NCBI GenBank assembly: GCA_903887005.1
Contig: CAISOH010000192.1
Location: 1 to 57,643 of the forward strand
Source: an uncultured Bacteroidota bacterium
GTDB taxonomy: Bacteria; Bacteroidota; Bacteroidia; Chitinophagales; Chitinophagaceae
Length of the DNA stretch: 57,643 nucleotides
Direction of reading: 5' to 3'
Shown here: positions 1-10,056 of the stretch, piece after piece
Layout of the letters: each line of letters opens with the position of its first letter
How positions within the stretch are numbered: position 1 is the first letter of the stretch
Position numbers and translations under genes: made by a program
Notes under the pieces: model-generated
The model's database searches: none
What the model was told of the DNA's origin: nothing
What the model saw: the letters and a program-made list of their open reading frames with translations, nothing else

Positions 1-132
1 GACCTCAACGCAATATCGCAGGACAGGATAGATAAAGTGCAAGAAAAGCTCAACAACAGGCCTAGAAAAAAGAACAATTTTACCTCACCAATTAAATTGC
101 TAAATTTACATAACGTTGCATTTGCTGCTTGA
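1..132 (+). CDS. IS30-family transposase, C-terminal fragment (runs off window edge)
   Basis: The first frame is open from the window edge to TGA at 130-132 and encodes about 43 residues. The stretch LNNRPRKKNNFTSP is the conserved tail of the DDE integrase domain of IS30-type transposases (family pattern: lN.RPRK...TP after the catalytic Glu). The N-terminal HTH and the catalytic acids lie outside the window. The stop lies just beyond the end of the oppositely oriented NHL gene, whose last codons overlap this frame, so the IS end probably sits between about 132 and 165 and cuts that gene. Identity rests on one short motif, so confidence is moderate. Confidence 0.65.
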   Translation, partial: DLNAISQDRIDKVQEKLNNRPRKKNNFTSPIKLLNLHNVAFAA

Positions 133-1615
133 ATTCAGCAGTTACGGTTGAATTAATAGGGGCACAAGTTTTATTATATGCATAAATATAAGAGGCTTGA
201 TGCTGACCACGTGTAAACACATTAGTTGTTTGTAATCCCAAATCAAACCCTGCTGTAATACACTGAAAGCCCATATTTTTAATAAAATAATTGCCAAAGA
301 GAGACGTAATAGTATCATAAATGACACCGGAAGTAGGACATGAAACTACTAAACCAGCCGGATTATTTATTATTTTAAAAGCGTAAACATCTCCTATTTT
401 TCCCCTCGTATTATAACTGAAACCACTTGTGGTAGAAATAGTATCTATGGAAATTCCATTTGAGTCAACTTCAACGGTTATTGGCAACTGAATATTATTA
501 TCACTAGTATCCATTACGCAATTGTGATTCGCATCAAGATAAAAATTAACATAAATCATTTCTTGTATTTTTCTTATTAGATACCTATTTGGTTCAGAAA
601 GATACATGTTACCCAAACTATCAAAAGCAATATCGGATGCCCAAATTTGAGCAGTTGCTGCAAAACCAAGGTTCCCAATAACTGATCCTCTTCCTGCTAT
701 GGTATAAATTTCCCCATCACTTGAATTAACCCTCCGAATTAATCCATTATCTACAATAAATACATCTCCTTTCATATTAACAGCAACTTTTCTTGGGTAA
801 TTCAATTCTGCCAAAGTAGCTAATCGGCCATCTCCGTTAAACCCAGCTATTCCATTCCCGGCAAAAGTGGATATAATACCACTAGTATTCACTTTACGAA
901 TTCGGTCATTACTCAAATCAACAAAAAATAAATTTCCAGAACCATCAATGGTAATACCGGTAGGGTAACTTAATTTAGCTGCAATTGCCAACCCACCATC
1001 TCCGCTGAACCCAGATATACCGGTACCAGCTATTGTGGTAATTATTCCTCCGGTATTAATCATCCTGATACGTTGGTTATTTGCATCTGCAATATAAATA
1101 TTCCCAATGCCGTCAACAGCAATACTTTGGGGTGTCGCAAAGGTAGCTGCTGTTGCTGGGCCACCATCACCACCATATCCGCCAATGCTACTACCAGCAA
1201 TGGTGTTTATTATTCCGGATGAATTTATCATTCTGATTCGGTTATGATCAGTAATATATATATTCCCTATATTATCAACTGCTATTGAATTTGGCCATTC
1301 CAATTGTGCTGCGGTAGCTGGTCCGCCATCGCCACTAAAAACACGAGTACCATCTCCGGCGATAGTAGTAATGATACCTGACGTGTTCACCATTCGCACC
1401 CTGTAACCATCAATCATATAAAGATTTTCATATTTGTCAAAAACTATTGATTTCGGACTGTCTAATTTTGCTAATAGTGAGGACCCACCATCTCCACTAA
1501 ATCCATTTTTGCCAATACCGGCAAAAGAGGCGATAACTCCATTCTGTGCATTTAAACTAATATTGAATAGAATTGTAGATAAAACTACAACAAGGAAAAA
1601 AGTAAATTTTTTCAT
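92..1615 (-). CDS. Secreted NHL-repeat protein, 3' end probably truncated by the IS30 element
   Basis: 507 residues. A signal peptide covers about residues 1-23 (MKKFTFFLVVVL...LNAQ). From about 25 to 350 there are repeated blocks of the type GIITTIAGxGxxGFSGDGG followed by P.sIavD..GNiYi.D, i.e. NHL beta-propeller repeats, about six in total. After that comes a beta-rich domain starting near VNFYLDANHNCVMD. Extracellular NHL proteins of Bacteroidota usually continue with further beta domains or a sorting domain; here the reading stops soon after CAPINSTVT, and the last residues are coded by DNA that also reads as an IS30 transposase C-terminus in the opposite direction. I infer truncation by insertion. 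The role is likely binding or scaffolding at the cell surface; no enzyme motif is visible. Confidence 0.8.
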   Translation of the reverse strand: MKKFTFFLVVVLSTILFNISLNAQNGVIASFAGIGKNGFSGDGGSSLLAKLDSPKSIVFDKYENLYMIDGYRVRMVNTSGIITTIAGDGTRVFSGDGGPATAAQLEWPNSIAVDNIGNIYITDHNRIRMINSSGIINTIAGSSIGGYGGDGGPATAATFATPQSIAVDGIGNIYIADANNQRIRMINTGGIITTIAGTGISGFSGDGGLAIAAKLSYPTGITIDGSGNLFFVDLSNDRIRKVNTSGIISTFAGNGIAGFNGDGRLATLAELNYPRKVAVNMKGDVFIVDNGLIRRVNSSDGEIYTIAGRGSVIGNLGFAATAQIWASDIAFDSLGNMYLSEPNRYLIRKIQEMIYVNFYLDANHNCVMDTSDNNIQLPITVEVDSNGISIDTISTTSGFSYNTRGKIGDVYAFKIINNPAGLVVSCPTSGVIYDTITSLFGNYFIKNMGFQCITAGFDLGLQTTNVFTRGQHQASYIYAYNKTCAPINSTVTAEFKQQMQRYVNLAI

Positions 1616-1764
1616 AATCAGACGTTTAGTTTGGTGAAACCAAATAATAAGACATACTAAAAAGCAAAATAGTTAGTAGCCGGAATAAATATTTATAAAA
1701 CTACTGCTTTATATTTAATTTAATGTAGAAAGGATTGGAATATTATTGCGGGCATTATGTTCTT

Positions 1765-2655
1765 CTATGGAAAAATCGCTATCCCGAATTTCTTCCATGT
1801 TTTGGTGCTTTTATATAATGGCTCCATGATGTTGTTAGTAGTTTGACCGCCGCCTCTGTTTCCGCCACCGCCCATGCGCATACCCATGCCTCCTCCCATA
1901 CCCATTCCCATACTTGGCCTCATTCCGCCGCCACCACCGCCTCCGTGGTTTCCGCCACTTTGCCCGGCAGGCCTTTTGGAAGCTACCGTTTCAAAACATA
2001 TGCTCATTGGCTTCCCTTTATCCCGTTTATCCACTTCATGTTTCGGATAGAAGGATTTGAACGGCACCACAGCTTCCCATACCAGTTCATTATCTGCGTC
2101 CAGCGCCATGCGCACCATTATGCCGCAGGAGTCTTTTTCCAGCAACGGAAACTGCATATTGCAGGCTTTAAATCCCTGTAGTGAAAATTCTTTTGCGTCG
2201 GGTATTGCTGCCCGCACCTTATCTTCCAGTTCCATGCGTTGTTTATCCTGCCCGCTACCCTGCCCTTGCCCCTTGGCGGGCTTTAGCTTGCCGTCATTCT
2301 CTTCATTGGGATCACCTGGTATTGGGTAATTGATAGCTGTTAATTCATTATTCTCACCTGTCTTATCTATCCAGACAGTAAGCCCGTTTCTTAATATCTT
2401 CAACTGCGTAGCCGGATCGCCGGTTTCCACGGTTATGTACAGATTATCCTTATCATTGGAAACGGCATAACCCAATTGGGCCTTATCGTCATATTCGGGA
2501 TATGGAGATGGCCAGTCTTTATTACTCCCATCAATGGTTATAGGCACCACCTGCCATATACCAGGAAGTTTTTTCGATTTTGAGTGCTTTGAACTGCTAC
2601 AGGAAACTATTGAGATAAATAAGACTAATACTACTAAAAGAAAGGACTTTCGCAT
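1765..2655 (-). CDS. Gly/Met-rich lipoprotein with CBM9/DOMON-like domain
   Basis: The start chosen is the ATG at 2655, which gives a compact lipoprotein signal (MRKSFLL...ISIVSC) with the lipobox Cys at residue 19; an upstream in-frame ATG at 2676 adds seven residues. The mature part begins with a Ser/Lys linker. A domain follows with the pattern PITIDGSNKDWP...Y.V.ND.DNLYI, typical of carbohydrate-binding or cytochrome-like beta-sandwich domains that start with a DG.. .dW motif. Near the C-terminus lies a low-complexity stretch of about 45 residues made almost only of Gly, Met, Arg and Asn (GMGMGGGMGMRMGGGG). The gene stands alone and is divergent from the AsmA-like gene. Function is unknown; the Met-rich tail could bind a metal, which is speculation. 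Confidence 0.72.
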   Translation of the reverse strand: MRKSFLLVVLVLFISIVSCSSSKHSKSKKLPGIWQVVPITIDGSNKDWPSPYPEYDDKAQLGYAVSNDKDNLYITVETGDPATQLKILRNGLTVWIDKTGENNELTAINYPIPGDPNEENDGKLKPAKGQGQGSGQDKQRMELEDKVRAAIPDAKEFSLQGFKACNMQFPLLEKDSCGIMVRMALDADNELVWEAVVPFKSFYPKHEVDKRDKGKPMSICFETVASKRPAGQSGGNHGGGGGGGMRPSMGMGMGGGMGMRMGGGGNRGGGQTTNNIMEPLYKSTKTWKKFGIAIFP

Positions 2656-2751
2656 TAACATGAAATACTTTAACATAAAGATAAAATAGCCTGATTAGCA
2701 GGTTTTGACCGTTAAAAGTAAATGAAGTTTAAATAGAAAAAAGTATTCTTT

Positions 2752-2781
2752 TTTGTTATTAATACTACATGGTTACTTTTG
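2752..2781 (+). promoter_or_regulatory. Bacteroidota-type promoter for the AsmA-like gene
   Basis: TTTG at 2752-2755 and TACTTTTG at 2774-2781 match the -33 (TTTG) and -7 (TAnnTTTG) boxes with an 18-nt gap, about 28 nt before the ATG at 2809. Confidence 0.6.
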
Positions 2782-2808
2782 CAGTTAAATAATAAAGCGC
2801 TTCCAATT

Positions 2809-5478
2809 ATGAAATTGTTCAAACGGATTTTTATAGGTATAGGAATCATTATATTTCTGTTTATCGCAACTGCCATCATTGTCCCCATATTTTTCAAGGA
2901 CAAAATTATGGCGCTCGTGAAAAAAGAAATGAATGATCAGCTGATTGCCACTGCCGATTTTAAGGATGTGGACATCTCACTTATCCACAGCTTTCCCCAC
3001 CTTTCCGTAAGTATAGTTGACCTGAGTATAGTAGGTAAAGAACCCTTCAAAAATGATACGCTCATATCAGCCAAGAGCATAGATGTGTCACTTGATCTTA
3101 TGAAAGCCATCAATGGCACCTACGATATCCTGAACATAGGACTGGTAAGACCGCGCATTCACGCCATTGTGAATGAAAAAGGCGTGGCCAACTGGAATAT
3201 TACCAAACCAACACCGCCCACACCTACAGCGCCATCCAAACCTTTCTCCTTCAAGCTGCGCAAATATTCTATTGAGAATGGCTTCATTGAGTATAACGAT
3301 GAGCAGGGCAAGATGCAAGTAATTATTGAGAACCTTGACCATAAAGGTTCCGGTGATTTCAGCAGTGATGCCTTTACCCTCGCTACCAAAACTACAATCG
3401 ACGCCTTCACTTTCATCAACGGAAATATCGCTTACCTGCATAAGGTAAATACCAAAATAGACCTCGACCTGGAGATAGATAATAAAACTAACAAATATAC
3501 CTTTAACACTGAAAAGATACAACTGAACGGATTGCGCCTGTCAACAAAAGGTTCCGTGCAAATGCCGGATACCAACAATATGATTGTTGATGTTGTGTTC
3601 AGTACACCATCCAATGATTTCAAAGACATATTGTCATTAGTCCCCGGTGTCTATCAAAGCAACTTTAAGGATATTAAAACATCTGGTAAGCTGTCTCTGA
3701 GCGGCTCTGTAAAAGGGAAGTACAATAAAAAACAAATGCCAGCCTATCATCTGAACCTCGGCATACAGGATGGTTCGTTCCAGTACCCCGACCTGCCGCA
3801 GAAAGTATCTAACATACAGGTGAAACTTGATGTAAATAATCCTGACGGAGTTACAGATCACACAGTTGTGAACCTCGAAAAATGCCATATAGACCTTGGT
3901 TCACAGCCATTTGATTTCCGCATGTTGTTAAAGACTCCGGTATCTGATCAATGGATAGATGCTTCTGCGAAAGGTAAGATAGATCTTACCCAAATGCAGA
4001 AATTCATGAAGATGGAATCGGGTACAAAATTGTCAGGCACTGTAAGCGCTGATGTTTCTGTGAAAGGCTCCATTGCCGCAGCACAGAAAAAACAGTTTGA
4101 GAAACTGGATGCATCCGGCACAATAGGCATTAATGATGTCACCTACGCTTCAAAAGATTATCCTGACGGGGTAAACATTTACAGCCTGGTACTAACCTTC
4201 AATCCAAAAAATGTAACAGTATCAAATCTGAAAGGACAGTATCTGAAAACCATATTCAGCGGAGATGGTGGTATCAACAATTTATTGGGCTACTATCTTC
4301 ACAATGAATCCCTGAGTGGTTCTTTCAATTTTGTTGCGGATAAAATTGACGTAAACAAATGGATGGGTACTGCTTCAACAACACCAACAACTACTGCAAC
4401 TCCTGCCTCAACACAACCATTCCTTGTCCCTTCCAACCTGGATATAGAATTACATGCTACAGTAGGAACTGTGAAGTATGACAATATAACCCTTACCAGC
4501 GTGCAGGGCGGAATGGCAGTCCGCAACCAGGCAGTAACATTGCAAAGTGTTAGTGGTAAGGGCCTTGATGGCACTTTAAAAATGAGCGGTAGCTACTCCA
4601 CAAAAAACGATAAGAAAAACCCCGATATATCATTTGACTATAGCGTAGAAGCAGTTGATTTGCAAAAGACATATACCACCTTTAATACGGTGCAGAAAAT
4701 GATGCCCGCCGGTAAGTATATCTCCTCCGGTAAGATCAACTCAAATCTGACCATGACCGGAAAACTAGGCCCTGATATGAGCCCGGTAATGAATTCACTT
4801 TCCGGCAAAGGCGACATGATGTTACTCAATTGTATTTTGAGCAATTTCCCGGTTACTGACCAGCTTGCCGATAAACTTCACTTAACACAGTTTAAAACCA
4901 TTAACCTCAAAGACACAAAAGTGTTTTTCACTTTTGAAAATGGCCGTGTTACCGTGCAGCCATACAAAATGAATATTGGCGGTATTGATGCTGAAATAGC
5001 AGGTAGCCATGGTTTTGACCAGACCATTAATTATGGAGTAAATCTTGTTGTTCCAACCGCTATGATGGGGTCTGCCGGAACTTCAATGGTGAATAGCTTA
5101 GTAAGCCAGGCGGCAAGTAAGGGCATACCCATAAAGGTGGGAGACAAAGTAAACCTTGCAGTAAAAATAACCGGGACTACTACCAATCCGAAAATAGAAA
5201 CGAACCTTAAAAACGTAGCCGGCGATGCGGTAAGCACTATCAAAGAGGAGATTAAAAAAGAAGTAGCGCATAAAGTGGACAGCGTAAAAACAGTAGTGAA
5301 AACTGCTGTGAAAGATACCGTGAAAGCCATAAAAACACAGGCTGTAAACACAGCAAAAGAAGAATTGAAGAAACAAATATTAGGCGGCAATCCAAACGAT
5401 AAAAAACCGGAACCTGTAAAAGATGCAGCGGATAAAGTGAAGGGTGGACTGAATGATTTGTTTCATAAGAAGAAGTAA
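2809..5478 (+). CDS. AsmA-family protein
   Basis: 889 residues from ATG 2809 ([18 protein letters not shown]...). The reading frame extends to TTG at 2779, but that codon overlaps the -7 box, so I prefer 2809. One N-terminal membrane anchor (about residues 5-28) is followed by a long beta-rich periplasmic region with the AsmA hallmark near the start ([20 protein letters not shown]) and an AsmA_2-like C-terminal half ([20 protein letters not shown]...DAEIAGSHG). The last 90 residues are Lys/Val/Ala/Asp-rich amphipathic repeats ([18 protein letters not shown]), probably helical. AsmA-like proteins act in outer-membrane biogenesis and are related to lipid-transfer bridge proteins. rfbA follows 70 nt downstream with its own -7 box, so a shared operon is not certain. 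Confidence 0.88.
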   Translation: MKLFKRIFIGIGIIIFLFIATAIIVPIFFKDKIMALVKKEMNDQLIATADFKDVDISLIHSFPHLSVSIVDLSIVGKEPFKNDTLISAKSIDVSLDLMKAINGTYDILNIGLVRPRIHAIVNEKGVANWNITKPTPPTPTAPSKPFSFKLRKYSIENGFIEYNDEQGKMQVIIENLDHKGSGDFSSDAFTLATKTTIDAFTFINGNIAYLHKVNTKIDLDLEIDNKTNKYTFNTEKIQLNGLRLSTKGSVQMPDTNNMIVDVVFSTPSNDFKDILSLVPGVYQSNFKDIKTSGKLSLSGSVKGKYNKKQMPAYHLNLGIQDGSFQYPDLPQKVSNIQVKLDVNNPDGVTDHTVVNLEKCHIDLGSQPFDFRMLLKTPVSDQWIDASAKGKIDLTQMQKFMKMESGTKLSGTVSADVSVKGSIAAAQKKQFEKLDASGTIGINDVTYASKDYPDGVNIYSLVLTFNPKNVTVSNLKGQYLKTIFSGDGGINNLLGYYLHNESLSGSFNFVADKIDVNKWMGTASTTPTTTATPASTQPFLVPSNLDIELHATVGTVKYDNITLTSVQGGMAVRNQAVTLQSVSGKGLDGTLKMSGSYSTKNDKKNPDISFDYSVEAVDLQKTYTTFNTVQKMMPAGKYISSGKINSNLTMTGKLGPDMSPVMNSLSGKGDMMLLNCILSNFPVTDQLADKLHLTQFKTINLKDTKVFFTFENGRVTVQPYKMNIGGIDAEIAGSHGFDQTINYGVNLVVPTAMMGSAGTSMVNSLVSQAASKGIPIKVGDKVNLAVKITGTTTNPKIETNLKNVAGDAVSTIKEEIKKEVAHKVDSVKTVVKTAVKDTVKAIKTQAVNTAKEELKKQILGGNPNDKKPEPVKDAADKVKGGLNDLFHKKK

Positions 5479-5503
5479 ATCATCATTAACAGGATCTGAA
5501 TTA

Positions 5504-5511
5504 TATATTTG
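5504..5511 (+). promoter_or_regulatory. -7 box upstream of rfbA
   Basis: TATATTTG fits TAnnTTTG and lies 38 nt before the rfbA ATG. No TTG is visible at the usual -33 distance, so this is a weak call. Confidence 0.4.
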
Positions 5512-5548
5512 CAGTAAAAAAAATACTTACCATTCACTAATAAAATAT

Positions 5549-6415
5549 ATGAAAGGAATTATTCTTGCCGGAGGCTCTGGAACACGTTTATTTCCGCTTA
5601 CAATAGCAGTAAGCAAACAACTTATGCCGGTTTATGATAAACCTATGGTATATTATCCTTTGTCCACTCTTATGCTGGCCGGTATGAGAGAAATACTTAT
5701 CATTACCACACCCGAAGACCAGCCGGCATTCAGAAAATTGCTGGGCGATGGCAGCCAGATAGGCTGTAGTTTTGAATATGTCATACAACCCCGCCCGGAA
5801 GGACTTGCACAGGCGTTTATTTTAGGCGCTGATTTTATAGGGAAAGATCCTGCGGCATTAGTGCTTGGCGACAATATATTTTATGGCTCAGGTATGGGCA
5901 CCTTGCTTAAGAAAAAATCTAACCCGGACGGGGCTGTGGTTTTCGCATACCAGGTACACGATCCGGAAAGATATGGCGTGGTGGAATTTGATAAAAGTAA
6001 TCGCGTTATAAGCATAGAAGAAAAACCGGAGAAACCTAAGTCAAACTACGCTGTTCCGGGATTATATTTTTATGATAATGATATTGTCGCCATCGCAAAA
6101 GCAATCAAGCCGTCTCATCGTGGCGAACTGGAAATAACCGATGTCAATAAAGTGTATCTGGAAAAGGGAAAACTGGAAGTGGGTGTATTAGACAGGGGTA
6201 CTGCATGGCTGGATACCGGTACTTTTGACTCCCTTATTCAAGCCGGGGATTTTATTGAGGTTATCGAAAAACGACAGGGACTTAAAATAGGCTGCATTGA
6301 GGAAATCGCTTACCGTAATGGATGGATTGACGATGAACAGATGAATAAATTGGCTACGATCTACATGAAAAGCGGCTATGGCGTTTATCTGAAGAAACTG
6401 ATAGGTAGTCTATAA
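5549..6415 (+). CDS. rfbA: Glucose-1-phosphate thymidylyltransferase
   Basis: 288 residues from ATG 5549 ([18 protein letters not shown]), the usual RfbA length; the frame is open upstream into the asmA-like gene but family alignment fixes this start. It condenses dTTP with glucose-1-phosphate to dTDP-glucose, the first step to dTDP-L-rhamnose for cell-surface polysaccharides. Visible are the nucleotide-binding signature [11 protein letters not shown] near the N-terminus, [20 protein letters not shown], the metal site LGDNIFYG, the substrate-binding [14 protein letters not shown], and [11 protein letters not shown]. The other rfb genes (rfbB, C, D) are not next to it, so it appears here as a single gene. 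Confidence 0.96.
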   Translation: MKGIILAGGSGTRLFPLTIAVSKQLMPVYDKPMVYYPLSTLMLAGMREILIITTPEDQPAFRKLLGDGSQIGCSFEYVIQPRPEGLAQAFILGADFIGKDPAALVLGDNIFYGSGMGTLLKKKSNPDGAVVFAYQVHDPERYGVVEFDKSNRVISIEEKPEKPKSNYAVPGLYFYDNDIVAIAKAIKPSHRGELEITDVNKVYLEKGKLEVGVLDRGTAWLDTGTFDSLIQAGDFIEVIEKRQGLKIGCIEEIAYRNGWIDDEQMNKLATIYMKSGYGVYLKKLIGSL

Positions 6416-6713
6416 TACAATAACTTCAACTGCAAAAAAGTTCTATTTACTATTTCTTTATTTTTTATAAAGTCTGATAATTGTTTTCGTAAACGTTTTT
6501 TAATTCTTCATTTGGTTTTTGAGAATTAGAAAATATTTTCCAAAGCGCAGCTTTTAGTTGTCAACGTTCCTAAGGGTTTTGATAAATCTGCTATGCGTGA
6601 TTTTCTTTCGCATACACCTCCAAACCTGGTCAACTGCATATAGATCATAACATATGGATGTAAAAAGAACATCTCCCGGAAATGGATATTTTTAATTGGC
6701 TAATTTTACTTTT

Positions 6714-8174
6714 ATGATGAACCTCTCTGCTCCTGAATACATCTCCAACTACATAGGCGGCAGCCTGCAAGCCCCCCTGAACGGGAAATACATGGATAAT
6801 ATAAACCCCGCTACAGGCGCGGTATATAGCCATACACCCGATAGTGATATAAAAGATGTGGAGGAAGCTGTGGGAGCTGCAAAAATGGCATTCCCTTTGT
6901 GGAGCACTACGCCTGCCGAAGAGCGTTTTAAGATACTTAACCATATTGCTCAACTCATAGACGATAATCTTGATGCACTGGCGCTTGCAGAGACCAATGA
7001 TAATGGTAAGCCTCTTTGGCTCAGCAAGCGTGTGGATATACCCCGGGCATCCAGCAATTTCCGCTTCTTCGCTACAGGCATCATGCACTTCAGCACGGAG
7101 AGCCACCAGATGGAAGATAAAGCGATTAATTATACGCTTCGCCAGCCAATAGGTATAGTGGGCTGCATCTCTCCCTGGAACCTGCCTCTTTATCTTTTCA
7201 CCTGGAAAATAGCCCCTGCTCTTGCTGCAGGAAACTGCGTGATAGCAAAACCCAGCGAGGTAACACCCATGACCGCATACTTGCTAAGTATTATTTGCAG
7301 GAAAGCCGGACTGCCACCCGGCGTATTGAATATACTTCATGGCACAGGGCCGGGCTGCGGATCTGCTATAGTAGCACATCCCGATATTAAAGCGATATCT
7401 TTTACCGGCAGTACGCGGGCAGGCAGGGATATTGCAGCTACTGCTGCGCCTATGTTCAAAAAAATATCATTGGAACTGGGCGGCAAGAACCCCAACATCA
7501 TTTTTGCTGATTGCGACTGGGACAAGATGATGCGAACTACATTGCAATCTTCTTTCAGCAACCAGGGACAGATATGCCTGTGCGGAAGCCGTGTATTGAT
7601 AGAAGAAAGCATTTATGAAAAATTCAAAACCGAATTTACAGCCCGTGCTAAAAAACTGACTGTCGGCGACCCGCTGGATGATAACAGTAAGCAGGGAGCA
7701 ATAGTAAGTAAAATGCATTTTGATAAAGTACTCGGTTGTATAGAACTGGCCAAAGAGGAAGGTGGCAAAATATTATCCGGCGGTAATGTAATAAAACTCG
7801 CGGGCAGGTGTGAAAATGGCTTGTTTATTGAACCCACCATTATAGAAGGCCTCGGGCCGCATTGCCGTACTAATTTGGAAGAGATATTTGGCCCCGTGGT
7901 TACTTTACAATGCTTCAGTACGGAAGATGAAGCGCTCCAACTCGCCAACAGCAGCGACTATGGCCTCTCCGCCACCATCTGGACACAGGATGTAAGCCGT
8001 GCAAACCGTGTTGCGGGGAAAGTGCATAGCGGCATCATCTGGATAAACTGCTGGCTGCTCCGCGACCTGCGTACTCCTTTCGGCGGTTTTAAAAACAGTG
8101 GTGTAGGCAGGGAAGGCGGATGGGATGCGTTAAGATTTTTTACAGAGCCGAAAAATGTTTGTATAGAGTTGTAA
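6714..8174 (+). CDS. Aldehyde dehydrogenase, 2-aminomuconic/2-hydroxymuconic semialdehyde dehydrogenase-like
   Basis: About 486 residues from the ATG at 6714 (MMNLSAPEYISNYIGG); a TTG at 6696 is possible but less likely. NAD(P)-dependent oxidation of an aldehyde to the acid. ALDH signatures seen: GCISPWNLPLYLFTWK, the nucleotide loop FTGSTRAGR, general-base motif LELGGKNPNIIF, catalytic Cys region FSNQGQICLCGSRV, and EEIFGPVVTLQ. The C-terminus NCWLLRDLRTPFGGFKNSG is characteristic of the ALDH8/aminomuconate semialdehyde group, which works in the kynurenine and aromatic meta-cleavage routes; Bacteroidota often encode it for tryptophan breakdown. No other pathway gene is adjacent. The stop codon abuts a perfect terminator stem. 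Confidence 0.9.
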   Translation: MMNLSAPEYISNYIGGSLQAPLNGKYMDNINPATGAVYSHTPDSDIKDVEEAVGAAKMAFPLWSTTPAEERFKILNHIAQLIDDNLDALALAETNDNGKPLWLSKRVDIPRASSNFRFFATGIMHFSTESHQMEDKAINYTLRQPIGIVGCISPWNLPLYLFTWKIAPALAAGNCVIAKPSEVTPMTAYLLSIICRKAGLPPGVLNILHGTGPGCGSAIVAHPDIKAISFTGSTRAGRDIAATAAPMFKKISLELGGKNPNIIFADCDWDKMMRTTLQSSFSNQGQICLCGSRVLIEESIYEKFKTEFTARAKKLTVGDPLDDNSKQGAIVSKMHFDKVLGCIELAKEEGGKILSGGNVIKLAGRCENGLFIEPTIIEGLGPHCRTNLEEIFGPVVTLQCFSTEDEALQLANSSDYGLSATIWTQDVSRANRVAGKVHSGIIWINCWLLRDLRTPFGGFKNSGVGREGGWDALRFFTEPKNVCIEL

Positions 8175-8218
8175 TGGTTGTCTTCTAAGATAAGACTTAG
8201 AAGACAACCACTATTTTT
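8175..8218 (+). terminator. Strong hairpin after the aldehyde dehydrogenase gene
   Basis: A perfect 15-bp stem (8175-8189 with 8196-8210, loop 6 nt) starts directly after the TAA and is followed by CTATTTTT. It lies between convergent genes and could serve both strands. Confidence 0.85.
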
Positions 8219-8220
8219 GA

Positions 8221-9219
8221 CTATAAACCTAATAGTCGTGCTATAATATCACCTCTCGTTTCAGTTGCCATTGCGGCAGTTATGGATATAGTATTGGCTG
8301 TTGCAATACCCGTTTGAGCAAAGTAATAAAATGTACCATTCTTGTTTGCAATAACAGCAATTTCAATATTTTGTCCCTTAGGTAGTCTTACAGATGAATT
8401 AGTAATTGATGTATTAGCAGAATTATATGTACCATAAAATGTCTGACTGGAATTTATTTTAGGAAACACTATAAATATCTGGGTATTATAAATGGTATAA
8501 CTATTATCAGGAAAATTAATAGTAATGCTTGAATTAATCGTTGAATCGCCAAAAAAATGGTCGCAATTTATCCAGTTAAAAGTTGTACACGAATCGAATA
8601 AATAATAAATGTTCGGCCAATTATCATAATGGCGGGAAGTATCTTTACCATTATTTGTTGTATCATTTTTGATAACACAATAGCTTTTTGTTCCATTTTT
8701 TGTAGTATCGGTAATAGACCAGGTTGTAACGGAATCACTTCCTGTAACTCCTCCATAATATAATTCCATGCGTTTGGATAAAAAACCAGGTTGCTTAAAA
8801 GCTAAACCATATTTATTAGCGAAAACCTCCTGGCCATTCATTGTAGCAAGAATCTTTATTTGCCCGCCACTTTGAATCAATTGTCCATTAGCAGTTGCTG
8901 ACGTCCGGTTGGCAATCATATCTCCGGGTTTATACATTTCCAGCAATTGAATACTAACGGTACCTGATGTAATGATATTGCCATTTTTATCTTTAAAAGA
9001 ATTAGGATAAAAATTAACTACCGTGCTGTCAGTGCCTATAATCGTTTGATTCTTTCCTGCGGTAACTGTAAAATTTTGTGGTGTTGACCGTAAATCAGAG
9101 AATAGCTGATTTATGGGTGGTGAAATTGTACTTACATTATTATTATGCTTTTTGCAGGCTGCCGCAATGATTAATGAAACACAACAAAGTGTCAATAATG
9201 TTTGATAAATAAGTTTCAT
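8221..9219 (-). CDS. Hypothetical lipoprotein
   Basis: 332 residues from ATG 9219 (MKLIYQTLLTLCCVSLIIAAACKKHNNN); the frame is open 13 codons further upstream but the lipoprotein signal fixes this start. Lipobox IAAAC, then KK and an Asn-rich linker. The mature part is beta-rich and contains TSGTVSIQLLEMYKPGDMIANR and VNFYPNSFKDKNGNIITSG, a pattern seen in Bacteroidota surface proteins of unknown function. There are no catalytic residues I recognise. It is monocistronic and convergent with the ALDH gene. Confidence 0.7.
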   Translation of the reverse strand: MKLIYQTLLTLCCVSLIIAAACKKHNNNVSTISPPINQLFSDLRSTPQNFTVTAGKNQTIIGTDSTVVNFYPNSFKDKNGNIITSGTVSIQLLEMYKPGDMIANRTSATANGQLIQSGGQIKILATMNGQEVFANKYGLAFKQPGFLSKRMELYYGGVTGSDSVTTWSITDTTKNGTKSYCVIKNDTTNNGKDTSRHYDNWPNIYYLFDSCTTFNWINCDHFFGDSTINSSITINFPDNSYTIYNTQIFIVFPKINSSQTFYGTYNSANTSITNSSVRLPKGQNIEIAVIANKNGTFYYFAQTGIATANTISITAAMATETRGDIIARLLGL

Positions 9220-9357
9220 AAAATTAGTTTTAGTTAAAGATAGACAGGGAGTTAACAAAATAGGTTGGAATTATACAATCTTTCTTTTACGGTCAACCTG
9301 CTTTATAACATAATCCTGTTTCCCATTTGCCACAAACAACCTATATTTACAAACTCT

Positions 9358-9864
9358 ATGGATTTGAAAAAATTTAGAATCACAGCCGCCCGGAAAAAAA
9401 AATCATTGTCCGGTTTTCTTGATAAACTTGATGAATTAGTTCCAGAAGAAATGCCTGAGCTTGTAGCGGAGGTGGACGCTACGGTATGGCGTGATGTAAA
9501 TTGCATGGAGTGCGCCAACTGCTGCAAAACGATGACGCCCACATTCAACAAAGCCGATGTCAGCCGCATTTCGGCGCACCTGGGTATGAAGCCGAAAGAA
9601 TTTAAAGATAAGTGGCTGCTTAAGGAAGCAGATTCCGGGGATTGGGTAAATACGACACAACCTTGCCAGTTCCTTGTGGATAATAAATGTTCCATTTATG
9701 AAGTTCGGCCTGCAGACTGCGCGGAATTTCCCCACCACAACAAAAAACCATTTGACCTTTACAACGAAACTTTTAAAAACAACCTTATCCACTGCCCCGC
9801 TACGCTCACCTTAATTGACCGGTTGAAGAAAAAGATAGAGAAGGAATATGAATGGCCTGCATAA
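9358..9864 (+). CDS. YkgJ-family cysteine-cluster protein
   Basis: 168 residues from ATG 9358 (MDLKKFRITAARKKK). The conserved cysteines are plain: CMECANCCKTM near residue 50, then CQFLVDNKCSIYEVRPADC with PHH after it, and a last Cys in IHCPATL. This is the UPF0153/YkgJ (CxxCxxCC) family, thought to bind zinc or an Fe-S cluster; the biochemical role is not established. An upstream in-frame ATG at 9265 would add 31 non-conserved residues, so I reject it. A near-consensus -7 box (TATATTTA) precedes the ATG. It stands alone before yifB. Confidence 0.88.
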   Translation: MDLKKFRITAARKKKSLSGFLDKLDELVPEEMPELVAEVDATVWRDVNCMECANCCKTMTPTFNKADVSRISAHLGMKPKEFKDKWLLKEADSGDWVNTTQPCQFLVDNKCSIYEVRPADCAEFPHHNKKPFDLYNETFKNNLIHCPATLTLIDRLKKKIEKEYEWPA

Positions 9865-10025
9865 TGCAAGCTTTTGTAATAATTTGAAACGGAGAATCTG
9901 CGGGGGGAAAATGCAGAAAAATAATGCCCCTTATTCTGGAAAAATCTATCCCCCTTACTTACCGTCTTTACAGCCGAATATCCGGAATATGATAAAATAA
10001 GGACAGCTAATCTTACATTTACATA

Positions 10026-10033
10026 TAAATTTG
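10026..10033 (+). promoter_or_regulatory. -7 box upstream of yifB
   Basis: TAAATTTG fits TAnnTTTG and lies 23 nt before the yifB ATG at 10057. No TTG is seen at -33. Confidence 0.45.
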
Positions 10034-10056
10034 CCTTTAGTTAATTGTAAGAAAGG

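Noticed and set aside
1843-2329. Plus-strand frames opposite the lipoprotein gene
   Set aside because: They are antisense to the Gly/Met-rich codons, rich in His/Ala/Ser by composition only.
5031-5390. Minus-strand frames opposite the AsmA-like C-terminus
   Set aside because: Phe/Cys/Thr-rich shadows of the Lys/Ala/Val repeats on the coding strand.
6416-6713. Short open stretch (KAQLLVVNVPKGFDKSAMRD) between rfbA and the aldehyde dehydrogenase
   Set aside because: Only about 38 codons without a start or family resemblance; could be decay of an old gene but cannot be supported.
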